Positions 32,473 through 42,189 of a stretch of 64,000 nucleotides of DNA are shown here, in pieces (position 1 is the stretch's first letter; each line of letters opens with the position of its first letter). The translations under genes and the position numbers were made by a program. The notes under the pieces were generated by a model. That model was not told where the DNA came from and ran no database searches. It saw nothing but the letters and a program-made list of their open reading frames with translations. This DNA is from Odontocerum albicorne (Eukaryota > Arthropoda > Insecta > Trichoptera > Odontoceridae), in the NCBI GenBank assembly GCA_949825065.1, contig OX463849.1, positions 38,717,852 to 38,781,851 of the forward strand, in the 5' to 3' direction.

Positions 32473-32664
32473 TTAACACTTGCCACCCTATGATAGATAG
32501 TGAGTGACCAGAACTTACATAATAAAATAATTTTATAGCTAATTACAAAAAACAACCTAGCAGATTTTGCATAATTTTAATTTAAAACATACATTTTTCA
32601 CTGGATGCTGAGCGTCCAGCACGGTGGCTGGCGGAATTGTTTGGCACAGTAAGGCAAATGTTAA
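32473..32664. mobile_element. piggyBac-like MITE, copy 2
   Basis: It has TTAA at both ends, the left end TTAACACTTGCCACCCTATG and the right end GGCACAGTAAGGCAAATG plus TTAA. The interior matches copy 1 at 7,822-8,044 but lacks about 30 bp near the left. It is 192 bp and non-coding. Confidence 0.88.
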
Positions 32665-32937
32665 CTTATTTCAATAGTAAACACGAATTGAATTGATCAA
32701 TGTTATATATCTATCACAAACATCCATATTTAGATAAAAATGGATTTATTTATCGTAAGAAGAGATACGTATTGTAATTAATCATGTTAATATATGAATT
32801 AGAAATATTTTTTCTCGATGACAGAAGAAAAAACTTTTATTTATATAATCGTTTTCCATCCACGTTTTTAGAGAAAATAATCAACTGGCTAATGTTAAAG
32901 AAACGTTGATATCCAAAAATATAAATCTATTTCGCCT

Positions 32938-33777
32938 ATTATTATGATATTCATAAAACATATCTAGTCTGAAGTCAATATTATTATGGTATTCATAAAA
33001 CATATCTAGTCTGAAGTCAATATTATTATGGTATTCATAAAACATATCTAGTCTGAAGTCAATATTATTATGGTATTCATAAAACATATCTAGTCTGAAG
33101 TCAATATTATTATGGTATTCATAAAACATATCTAGTCTGAAGTCAATATTATTATGGTATTCATAAAACATATCTAGTCTGAAGTCAATATTATTATGGT
33201 ATTCATAAAACATATCTAGTCTGAAGTCAATATTATTATGGTATTCATAAAACATATCTAGTCTGAAGTCAATATTATTATGGTATTCATAAAACATATC
33301 TAGTCTGAAGTCAATATTATTATGGTATTCATAAAACATATCTAGTCTGAAGTCAATATTATTATGGTATTCATAAAACATATCTAGTCTGAAGTCAATA
33401 TTATTATGGTATTCATAAAACATATCTAGTCTGAAGTCAATATTATTATGGTATTCATAAAACATATCTAGTCTGAAGTCAATATTATTATGGTATTCAT
33501 AAAACATATCTAGTCTGAAGTCAATATTATTATGGTATTCATAAAACATATCTAGTCTGAAGTCAATATTATTATGGTATTCATAAAACATATCTAGTCT
33601 GAAGTCAATATTATTATGGTATTCATAAAACATATCTAGTCTGAAGTCAATATTATTATGGTATTCATAAAACATATCTAGTCTGAAGTCAATATTATTA
33701 TGGTATTCATAAAACATATCTAGTCTGAAGTCAATATTATTATGGTATTCATAAAACATAACTAGTCTGAAGTAAAT
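32938..33777 (-). repeat. Minisatellite: 42-bp unit, exactly 20 copies
   Basis: Twenty 42-bp units (plus strand ATTATTATGGTATTCATAAA, then ACATATCTAGTCTGAAGTC...) are nearly identical; only the edge units differ. Because 42 is divisible by three and no stop falls in one frame, the minus strand stays open for 319 codons (32,881-33,840). That frame reads as a 14-residue motif IDFRLDMFYEYHNN repeated 19 times plus one variant. The unique ends of the frame (21 and 18 residues) show no motif. I consider this a minisatellite that happens to be open, not a proven gene. Confidence 0.95.
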
Positions 33778-34777
33778 ATTTGGCAAGTGTGTGTTTGGTT
33801 TGAATTCATTTGACATGGCCATACAACCTCTGTAGAGCATAAGCCTCCCGGCCGTTTTTTCTCTAAGCTAATCGATCACGTGCCGTCTTCTTACATACAA
33901 TACGTTACAAGGTATGACAGAGTTCTAAAATTAAATTCAAAATAATTACGTGTATTCAACCCCTTCTTAATCTTACTAACGATATCCCCTTTGTCGTGCA
34001 TTCATTTAATTCTGATGACTTCATTTATTCTATTTCCAAAATCTCGAAGAAGTAAACGATCATAAGCTTAAGAATTCAATATCAGTCATCATAAATCGAT
34101 TTATTTTTTCATGCTAAATATCCTCAGTGAGATACAGGCAAAAGCCTAGTTTACTGGGGATACGACAAATGAAAGGCAACAAACATACATTAAAATAGTA
34201 TGTCCAAATCAAATTACCTATTGTTTTTTCGCAAATTGTGTATATTTCTTGTCATGTTTTTTGTGTCCTATTTCAAACGTGCTAAATAATAATTTAAGTG
34301 TTGCAACGAAATTGACAAGAATACATTAAATGTGTCTTTTAATATTTCGAAGAATACAAAATAGAATGTTATTTTAGGTCAATGATGCAATTCCGAATTA
34401 TCGAAAACTGCAAGAGTATGCGAAATAAAAAAAATAACATGCAAAAACACGTTTTCCAGGTATTGGAATGTGTCACTGGAAACTTTTACGTTTGGGACCG
34501 AATAATGTACTTTTCTTTATGATTTTAACATTCTGTATTCTTGAATGCGTTGATAGCAGAAAAAATTAAAACTGATTCTAAAAATATATAAAATAAATGC
34601 CTAACAAAAGGATTTAGTGAATACAAAAGATGACACGAGTCGTATAATTCCAAAAAACTCCAAAAAAATTTATTCTGAGATTATTGGTGTAGTTGGTTGC
34701 GAGTTCAAAGATTTATTAACTGTTTTCAAAAGTATATAACTCCATATATACAGAAAAGAGTTCTAGACGTGACATAT
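33778..34777. other. AT-rich sequence without recognised features
   Basis: I see no gene, repeat or transposon that I can support in this kilobase. Confidence 0.45.
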
Positions 34778-35015
34778 TTAAACGACCCTCGTGGCCTTGT
34801 TGGTTAAATGCTGATTTTTCACCCGAAAGTTTCGGACTTGATTCCCGATGGTACCCAAAGAATAATATAAAAGGGTTCCAGTTGGTTCAAGACATCGTCT
34901 GGTAACAATACTTATACGCGCTAGACGTGTGCGAGTGTCATTGCCTGCCGCGTGCGGTATTATTTTCAACACGTACGGTGACGAACTGTGAGTTTCATAC
35001 ACTCTTGTGAGTTTC
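34778..35015 (+). mobile_element. SINE-B copy
   Basis: The tRNA-like head CGACCCTCGTGGCCTTGTTG is followed by B-box-like GGACTTGATTCCCGATGG and the body words GGTTCCAGTTGG, TCGTCTGGTAACAATACT and CGCGCTAGACG, shared with 13,288-13,530. A 19-bp phrase GTGAGTTTCATACACTCTT is duplicated at the right edge. Confidence 0.72.
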
Positions 35016-35205
35016 ATACAATCTTAACATATGCAGGTGCGGGGAAATGTCCAATCTAATGGTCGCAGTCGCCACACACGCAGTCTTATTTTAACACTTT
35101 TTTTGTAATCTTTTAATAATAGCGGGTTTGATTTCCGAGGCCCTTGAGAAGAGTTTGTTCTTTAAACGGTGCCATATACATAGTTTTATTATTATTATTA
35201 ACCTG
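35015..35205. repeat. Repeat C fragment (minus) and SINE tail
   Basis: Positions 35,015-35,090 are the reverse of repeat C (GTGCGGGGAAATGTCCAATC, then GGTCGCAGTCGCCAC). Positions 35,120-35,205 match the tail at 19,925-20,030 (GAAGAGTTTGTTCTTTAAAC, then CATAGTTTTATTATTATTA). Their neighbourhood with SINE-B suggests modular SINEs. Confidence 0.55.
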
Positions 35206-35565
35206 AAGACTCGATTACTGGAGCCGAAGAAAATATTATCTCCCAGGTACGTTGTTCATTATATAGTTTTTTCTTATTATTGACTCGGATATATTGAATG
35301 AATTCGGTACCATACGAATGGATGAAAAAAACGTTCTCGATTTTTACGATTCGGTCCACTTATTGTTTTTAAGATATGGCATTCCGTTCCTTAAGTTTGA
35401 GAACTCCTGAACGATATATACTCGTACGTATGTAACAATTATAATAAAATAATTCAAAATAAATGCCGCGAAATTAGCGCTAACTGTCAAAAGTGAGGAG
35501 TCCTCATATCTCAGTGCGTTTTTTCGTATCGCTATGCAATCAGTTAAGCTCAAATGTAGGACATA

Positions 35566-35728
35566 CCGTATTGGCCCGACTATAGGGCGATCCCTATTTT
35601 TTATCTGCTTTTTGGACAAAAAACCATTATAATAGAATGAAAAATAAAATTCGAATATAAGGCGACCCCCCTATTTACGTGTCGCCTTTTTAAAATAAAA
35701 ACCTAGCCTTATAGTCGGGCTGATACGG
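35566..35728. mobile_element. 163-bp MITE with TA target duplication
   Basis: The left end CCGTATTGGCCCGACTATAG and the inverted right end (reverse complement CCGTATCAGCCCGACTATAA) match at 17 of 20 positions, flanked by TA on both sides. Subterminal GGCGACC motifs also occur in both halves. It is non-coding. The TA target fits a Tc1/mariner/pogo-type MITE. Confidence 0.88.
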
Positions 35729-35889
35729 TAGATCAAATAGCTACACCATTGATTACACGCATTCAGAAAAGATTGTTGTCTTTAAACTGTTCCATAATAT
35801 GGGCTATAGTTTCATATGGTATATTATTACAATCTTTAACAATGGTCTTTTGATTTATGACAGAATAAGAAATGTAATTCATTATTAAT

Positions 35890-36215
35890 GATAAATGTGA
35901 GCTAAAAACTGATGTATTAAGTAAGGTGAGAAAATCACGTTGATATAGTTTGGACACGTTGAACGAAAGGGTGACGAAAGATTAACTAAACAATTTTTTT
36001 ATGCAACTATAATAAGTGTAGACGACCACCGAGAAAAATATGATTGGACCAAGTGAATTCAATTTTGAAAGGTAAGGAGTATGAGACACACAAGGGGTTC
36101 TAAAGATGTGGAGGAGGATATGAAAGTATGTCGTGATAGGAAAGTTTGGCATTTTGTCCTCTCTGTCTATCCCAACAGGGAAGCGCTATGGATATATGTA
36201 TATTGACAATTGATA
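35890..36215 (+). mobile_element. LINE-A C-terminal and 3' end fragment
   Basis: The recognisable order is TTAAGTAAGGTGAGAAAATC, ATAGTTTGGACACGTTGAAC (F-G-H-V-E), GACGACCACCGAGAAAA (R-P-P-R-K), ATTGGACCAAGTGAATTC and the 3' terminus GGCATTTTGTCCTCTCTGTC, then TATCCCAACAGGG. Frames are broken. Confidence 0.75.
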
Positions 36216-36604
36216 AATCGGACAATTGATATATCGTATTGAGCAAGCTGAAGAGAATAAAAGTTCTCGAACTGTGGATTGGTAACTCAAGGTTTCTTAA
36301 TAACGCTATGAAAAGTCGTAGAAAATATACTTACGTAGTTAAAATGTTTTAGACATTTATCGAAAACATTGTTGTCATAATGCATTAATTACCTTCTCAA
36401 AAAAGTGCGTATGAGATATTAAATAATTTAAATTTTATTTTCTAGATAAAAATAATCTGTGCCATTTGATTAAGTGGTATGCAAATTCTCAAATCCTACT
36501 TTCAACTTGATAACTTGTAGTGTGTAATTAATTGATTTCTCTTAAAATGTAAATTTTAAGTACATACAATAATAATTTCAACATATTTGATTAAAGTAAT
36601 TTAT
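36216..36604. other. AT-rich sequence without recognised features
   Basis: Nothing to annotate. Confidence 0.45.
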
Positions 36605-37590
36605 TGCACATACATATCATCACGACTAGTCTCTTGCAGGTTAAATAGAGAGAACAGATCTCCACACTTTTCTTACCTAACACACAATTTTCCTCATCAT
36701 ACACAATTTATTATATTATTTGTAATTTTCTATTTACTATCTCTTCCCACGCATGCCTTTTAACTTATATATTCGTTAGGTCATTCATTATTTTCACATG
36801 TCCAAACCACCCTCTTTCATTATATTAACAACATTCACTTTATGCATGCCTTTATATCTAATGTTTTTATTCCTTCTTCTTGAAATTTCATTAACATCTC
36901 CACAGCATTCAAATTACTTTAACCTAGTTCTATCAAGTCTAAGTTTCATCATGGTGGACATCGACACTCTATTATGTTTAATCTTTTTTGTCACTTTTGA
37001 TATAACGAGGTTGTTGTATATTACGTTGAGTGCTCCGTTTACCTTGATACCTGTTGCTTAGCTTCTTTCAAAGCCCATCTCAACTCGCCCATTACACGTC
37101 AACATACTGTCGAGTAACATAAATCATATATCTAGCTGTTGAAGCTTCTTTGAATTAACACATACGTCACAAACATTTCTTACCACACCTCTTTACAAAA
37201 TATTGACCTTCGATTTCACTATATTCATTTTCAAATATTTCTTAGCATATCCTTTACACAATCTTCATATTCCGCAAGCACATCCATATCATCTGCATAC
37301 AGAAGTTCACATTTATACAATTAATTCATTTATTTTTATAGCTCTTCCATCATCTTTTAAATCACGCACACATGAATCAAAATACAAAATTAAACAACCA
37401 CGATGACATCACGCATCTTTGCTTTACAACAAATTTAGTAATTTGAAACCACCACTCAGCAAGTTCAACATTTGTTCTTAGATATACTCAACTGTTTTCT
37501 CTTAGCGAGTCAATTGCACTTTAACATTCACTCCATAATGTTTTAATACTTTCAATAATCTCTCTAAAACAAGAGTTTGAAAAAAAGAGA
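36605..37590 (-). pseudogene. LINE-A, longest copy, with decayed reverse transcriptase
   Basis: About 1 kb in reverse orientation. It starts with the 3' terminus (CATACATATCATCACGAC). On the minus strand at 37,302-37,279 it encodes LYADDMDV, the reverse transcriptase active site, followed by KVNIL-type and VNGALNVIYN segments, then SKVTKKIKHN. Upstream of the active site GCLILYFDSCVRDLKDD is readable. The order (GCLLSPWLFN..., LYADD, K.KVNV.KTK, VNGAL, S...LS...K) is that of RTE-like insect LINE proteins. Many stops and frameshifts show that it is dead. This copy ties the many short LINE-A tails to a reverse transcriptase. Confidence 0.8.
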
Positions 37591-38287
37591 TTGTGATCAA
37601 AACGTTTTATTTGTGATCGTTCATAACTTAAAGAATCTTAATCAGTCTTTAAACAAATTACGCTAACATATGAGAATGATCGAAATAAATATGAAAGGAT
37701 CCATTTTAAATTATACATATTCGTGTTAGTCTAATTGAAAATCTTTAAAGAGTAGATAATACAATTCTGGCAATTAAAAATAATTGATAAATTTAAGTGG
37801 ATAGACGAATAAATGTTCAGTACCGAATCCACTCCTGAGACAGGTTTACAAAAGTAAGAATATGGTATGTAAATGTGTACATCTCTTTTGAAGGCTTGAA
37901 GCTCGTTCATTTATATTCCCAGCAGGTGTAACAAAGCCGCATACAATCAGCTCGAGATGTATTTCGATAAAAAAATTCGAAGGCCACCTTCGACATTATT
38001 ATTATCGTGTATTTTAATTACAACAATTCATTTCTCAAAGGAAACAATCGTTTCAATTTGAAATAAAAATAAACTAAATAAAAAATCTAAAGGACGATTT
38101 GACAAAACATTATTAATTTATTGTATTAAAGTAGGAAAAATGTTTCAAAATAAGAAGGCTCCGCGCGCGCCGCTGCATCCACAACCTGAATTTTATAAAT
38201 AGGTCAGGATTTGACCTATCAACTGCCTCACGGAACATGAAAATCGATAAAAGGGACTAACGCGAATGATATGTAAATAGAACCTAC
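37591..38287 (-). other. Start of the large intron after the transgelin-like exon
   Basis: Mostly AT-rich. A short G+C-rich patch at 38,158-38,180 (CTCCGCGCGCGCCGCTGC) and a palindromic phrase AGGTCAGGATTTGACCT near 38,200-38,216 are the only notable points. No second exon of the neighbouring gene is recognisable here or further left in the window. Confidence 0.4.
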
Positions 38288-38341
38288 CTTTCTTTGCGCT
38301 TCAGCGGCAAATCCAGATTTGGTAGCTCTATTGTTTGCCAT
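38288..38341 (-). CDS. First coding exon of a transgelin/calponin-family gene (18 codons)
   Basis: On the minus strand an ATG at 38,341 opens MANNRATKSGFAAEAQRK, and the exon ends in AAAG followed by the donor GTAGGT at 38,287. The start context (AAAAATGGC) is good. Insect transgelin-type proteins (the Chd64 group, single calponin-homology domain, actin-binding) begin with a closely similar N-terminus rich in A, K and R, reading roughly NRA.KSG.A.EAQ, so I infer such a gene. The calponin-homology domain should follow in later exons, but I do not find them in positions 1-38,280; the first intron is long or leaves the window. The exon is too short to stand out as an open frame. The upstream sequence looks like a promoter and 5' UTR. 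The match is from memory of the family; an alignment is needed to confirm. Confidence 0.65.
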
Positions 38342-38545
38342 TTTTGAAGGATTATATTTGTTTTCACTGAAAACTTGAATAACTATTTGACACTAGACAA
38401 CTTCACTCGGGAACACCCGGCGTGTACTATGGCGCGAATACGAATGATTCAAGTCGATGTATTTCGTGACAGTTGCTACGCAACTCCAAGACCGACATTA
38501 GGAGTTGAACCGCCCAATTCTGAAAACGCTTAATAGATAATACAA
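38342..38545 (-). promoter_or_regulatory. Probable 5' UTR and promoter of the transgelin-like gene
   Basis: This lies upstream of the ATG on the minus strand and is less AT-rich than the surroundings, with CpGs (ATTCGTATTCGCGCC, CACGCCGGGTGTTCCCGAG). Two short inverted words GTTGCGTAGCAAC lie near 38,473-38,485. No TATA box is obvious. An initiator-like TCAGT lies near the ATG. The exact start site is unknown. Confidence 0.4.
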
Positions 38546-38592
38546 AACTTATATTTTCTTAAGTGAATTATATAAAACGATATAAATATATT

Positions 38593-38960
38593 TTAAATAG
38601 AAACATAATTTAAATATTCGTGCGTTCGTGGTTGGGTTTCGTAGTCGAGGATCCCCTCGCTATTCCAACGCCAATTCAATTTGAAAGCGAAGCTGTGCCG
38701 TTGAATTTTTGAGCTGTTGCACACCAGCAAACTAATTTGCCATACCGCTTTACTGGATCCGATGGCACACCGAAGTGAGATGAACGGAGCACACCATGTT
38801 TTTTCTTTCTTATTGAAAGAATATATATAACCGGTCATAGGTATACTTATAACCCTGAATACTAGCGGAAAAATACCTGTGTCATTCGAAGAAAGTAGCA
38901 CAGCGCGGGGTTCAAACCGACAACCTTCCGCACGGAAATGTGCCTCGTGCAACCATACTT
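38593..38960 (-). mobile_element. Degenerate tRNA-related SINE
   Basis: On the minus strand GTCGGTTTGAACCCCGCG is a B-box-like sequence, preceded by CACATTTCCGTGCGGAAGG. The downstream body contains GGTGTGCCATCGGATCC and TTGCTGGTGTGCAACAGC. The 149-codon minus frame covering it joins SINE and LINE-A sequence and is not a gene. Confidence 0.45.
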
Positions 38961-39260
38961 TCCTTGGCCTTCCTCTAGCCTTCTTATCACGTTTGCACTG
39001 TATATTTATTTTGTTTGTATACATATTCCGGCATGACTTCAATGAATCCGATCATATATAATGATAATGCAAGGACCACAAAAGGGACGTTTTATTACAA
39101 TACAACAAAATTAAAGCAATGATTCAATCTTAGAAAACTCCTCTTCATCTTACTCAACACAATGATAACTTAAGTTTACGTTTATTCTTAATCAGTTAAT
39201 TCCGTACTCTCTTGTACATTGTCACCCCATGCATTCTTCTAAGTCATTACATCAATTTCT
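38935..39260 (-). mobile_element. LINE-A fragment, reverse orientation
   Basis: CAACCATACTTTCCTTGGCC, then TTCCTCTAGCCTTCTTATC and CACGTTTGCACTGTATATTT match the minus-strand LINE-A tail (encoding K-x-x-R-G-R-P-R-K-V-W). It continues with CTCCTCTTCATCTTACTCAA. The 3' terminus is missing on the left because the SINE-like sequence intervenes. Confidence 0.65.
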
Positions 39261-40320
39261 CACATGATGGAACACCGTAACTAAGTTCTGTCATTAATTG
39301 TTGTTTTTAATAACCAAAGTATTAGACATTGTATTATTGTATTTTATTACACTTTCGTTGTATATAGTAAAACTTAGTGATTCAAACTGGATTATCTTCC
39401 CACCAAGCAAAATTAAACCCCGGGTTGTATCACAGACGTCTTACATACTAGACTATGGAGGTTTCTAGGTCAACTCAGCCATGGAGATATTCTTAAAAAT
39501 ATTAACAAAAACATTACGTTTGAATGCAAAAGAAAACATGTTTAAAAGAGTGAGGTCTAATCAACCATCATGATTTAAGCTTGTTTCTCGCCATTACATA
39601 GTACGAAAATGTTATACGTCTTATATTATTAATTGAGAGTGTTAATTAATGTGATTAAAATGTAAATTTTTTTTATTTACTATGAAATAGAAATTTGATA
39701 GCCTCTCAAATTCGTAGCCCATATGCGTGGCACATTTAGCACGTTTGGAGAAGAGGACTTGAGCACAGCCTTATTGTGCAACTTTATTTGTTAATAGATG
39801 GCGTTGATTATTCGTTATTCATGTAATTGGTTAATATTATTTATAACAGATGGCATTATATTAATAATCACCTGTTCAAATTCTTGTAAAACATTGATTT
39901 ATATTTGAAGTCTATTTAACCCCCATTTTCAACTTATCTTATATCCAGTACATATATGGAAGACTTAAAATGTAACGGGTTTTTATAGAAATTTTATCAA
40001 ACATAGTCACACATTTTTATATCGTCCTTAAGTTTTGTTTCTAAAAATATGTCTGAGAAAAACGTATTCCAATAAGAATATTAATAATTATGAGAATAAA
40101 CAAAGAAAGTTCCCCAACTAAATTTTAGAGGTCCTCAACTGGATAAGCTAAAAAGAGTCTCGAACCAAGACATTACTAGTTGCATAAACAAATCTAAAAA
40201 TTAAACAATTTGTAAGCATACTATTTAACAAGCCAGCAGCTATTGTGGCAACTGATAAACCTAAGATGTCAGTATGTTTTTTTCATATTTTGACTGTATT
40301 ACACTTCCTTATTGCTATGT
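39261..40320. other. AT-rich sequence without recognised features
   Basis: I see no gene or repeat that I can support in this kilobase. Confidence 0.45.
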
Positions 40321-40360
40321 GACAATCTCTTCCAACTAACCAGAAAGATGTAAAAGAGGC
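40321..40360 (-). mobile_element. SINE-A tail fragment
   Basis: GACAATCTCTTCCAACTAAC followed by CAGAAAGATGT is the reverse complement of the SINE-A tail module. Confidence 0.6.
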
Positions 40361-41336
40361 CTTAATTATTTTTAACTATGTTAACAATTAAGCTAAAATG
40401 TATGACATAAAAAATGAAAAAAAATAGAATTTTTTTTGTAATATTAGAATTCATATAGAATCTAACTAGATTTAATATTGTATATTCCAACCAGATTAAA
40501 ATTGCTCTACTATTAAGAACTCACAATCCTTTTATGGTATATTGTGTGTTGAACTGTGTCTCTCCTAAAAAAGTATTCATTTAATTAATTGCGAAGGTAA
40601 GTATTTTTGCTTGGCATTCTGGTTTTTATTCCAAGATAACATTTATTTATAGGAACAGTTCATCTTAGAATTGAAGAAGTAAAGTTAGTTTTATAATACA
40701 TTTTAGATGAGTCATTCCATGATTTTTTGTGAAACAATTATTTACTTAATTAGCACATTAATTCTAATACACGTTGTGCATTACTGGCTTTGAAACAATT
40801 TCTTCTAATCAACTGGATTTTGTTTCATAATAAATTATCATCAGTATCCATCTTAACCTTAGTGAATGAAATATAATATTAAAATAACTTTAAGGATTGT
40901 TAAGGAACAAGTGATCTAGCAAATTTTCAAACTATTGAAAATATTTAGAATTTGGCAGACCATCTGTAGTGTCGTCTCTGTCGCACGATGCGCTAAAGTC
41001 CGGTCAGGTAACGACTGACAAATCGCGATGGAACACGTGTATGAATGACAGAGACGACGCTCTTCAAACTATGTGCATTACTTACCGCCAGGTACTGTAC
41101 ATCACTCCAAGAAGAATGAAAGCGTTTGAGATTTATTTTTATGAATATTCAGAGTTTTCCATTCAAAAGTGGAAGAATATATTCAATTTTATACTTGTCC
41201 CTTATCAATATTGAAGGAAAAACTGAAAAAAATGTTTTTCTCTCAAAATAACATAACTAAAAAATCTTGGAATTTATATATTATTACTTCACGAGCCCTT
41301 TAAGAATTTATTTTAGGGAATTAATAAGCAACAGGA
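40361..41336. other. AT-rich sequence with a small CpG-rich hairpin
   Basis: The perfect 12-bp inverted arms GTCGTCTCTGTC (40,971-40,982) and GACAGAGACGAC (41,047-41,058) enclose 64 bp of CpG-richer sequence. No gene is recognisable, and the 81-codon plus frame across it (40,969-41,214) is unsupported. Confidence 0.4.
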
Positions 41337-41420
41337 CAAGGCGGGAATCAAACCAGAGTACTAATGCATTTTGATCACTGGAATCCAGTGTCGAATAATG
41401 TACCACACTCATCTTAAATC
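41337..41420 (-). mobile_element. Degenerate tRNA-related SINE head
   Basis: On the minus strand GGTTTGATTCCCGCCTTG is B-box-like, preceded by GACACTGGATTCCAGTGATC. No complete A box is readable. Confidence 0.4.
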
Positions 41421-41994
41421 CTTAACTATTCCCATCCTAAATCAATTCAATGGTCATTAAAACATTTTTGCTCTTAAGCAATTTCTTCCAAATGACATTT
41501 ATTTGATTGAATGAATAAGTTTTTTTTATTCATATTGATAAACTATTTAACTCTTATTCAAGCCGTACTTACCTATAATAGAAGATGAACTTTTATAAGA
41601 GTCCCATATGATCTCCAATGTGCGTCAATTGTTAAAATACAGCATAAAAATACAAATTTAAATTAGATATCAAGCACTCTGTATTGGAAATTTAAAACTA
41701 CTAAATACACAGAGACCAAAAATACTTGGAACGTCAATTAATTAAAAATGCAAATTTATATATCTGAACATTAATTACCAAAATGTGCAGTCTAAAATAA
41801 AATTAAGTATGCTACGCTATTCAATCAAGATTTTTGCACTTACTGAAATATGATTAGATGGCGAGATTCGTTCGCATGAATTGAATCTCTGTAGTTTTAA
41901 TATTTACCACTATTACAGAAACAAACTAACTAGAAGTGGGGTGGTGCTATTGGGAATGTCGAGTTAAAAACTAAACCCTTATTAGTTGTGAAAT
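41421..41994. other. AT-rich sequence without recognised features
   Basis: Nothing to annotate. Confidence 0.45.
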
Positions 41995-42075
41995 TTGAAC
42001 ATGACCTCCTTGTCCTAGTTGATAAGATTGCCTGTCTTCAATTCTATGGTTGCGGGTTCGATGATGTGTTATTAT
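41995..42075 (+). mobile_element. tRNA-derived SINE head
   Basis: ATGACCTCCTTGTCCTAGTT resembles the SINE A-box region, and ATGGTTGCGGGTTCGATGA the B box. The body is replaced by AT-rich sequence. The 65-codon frame across it is not a gene. Confidence 0.55.
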
Positions 42076-42189
42076 TCTTTAAGAAGAATGTATCAGTATT
42101 ATCTGGTTTGCTTTCGAGGATTTCAAACTTACTGGACGACTTGTTATCTTACTCAAATTTTCAAAAGGTTAAAAATGTAACGTAGAAAA

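Noticed and set aside
32881..33840. A genuine 319-residue protein gene
   Set aside because: The frame is open only because a 42-bp unit lacks stops in one phase. DNA-level identity between units and the lack of any domain favour a minisatellite. Kept only as a finding.
38593..39042. A 149-codon minus-strand gene with a basic N-terminus
   Set aside because: The first part is the LINE-A tail (RGRPRKVWL) and the rest is SINE-like sequence with a B box, so it is a chance fusion frame.
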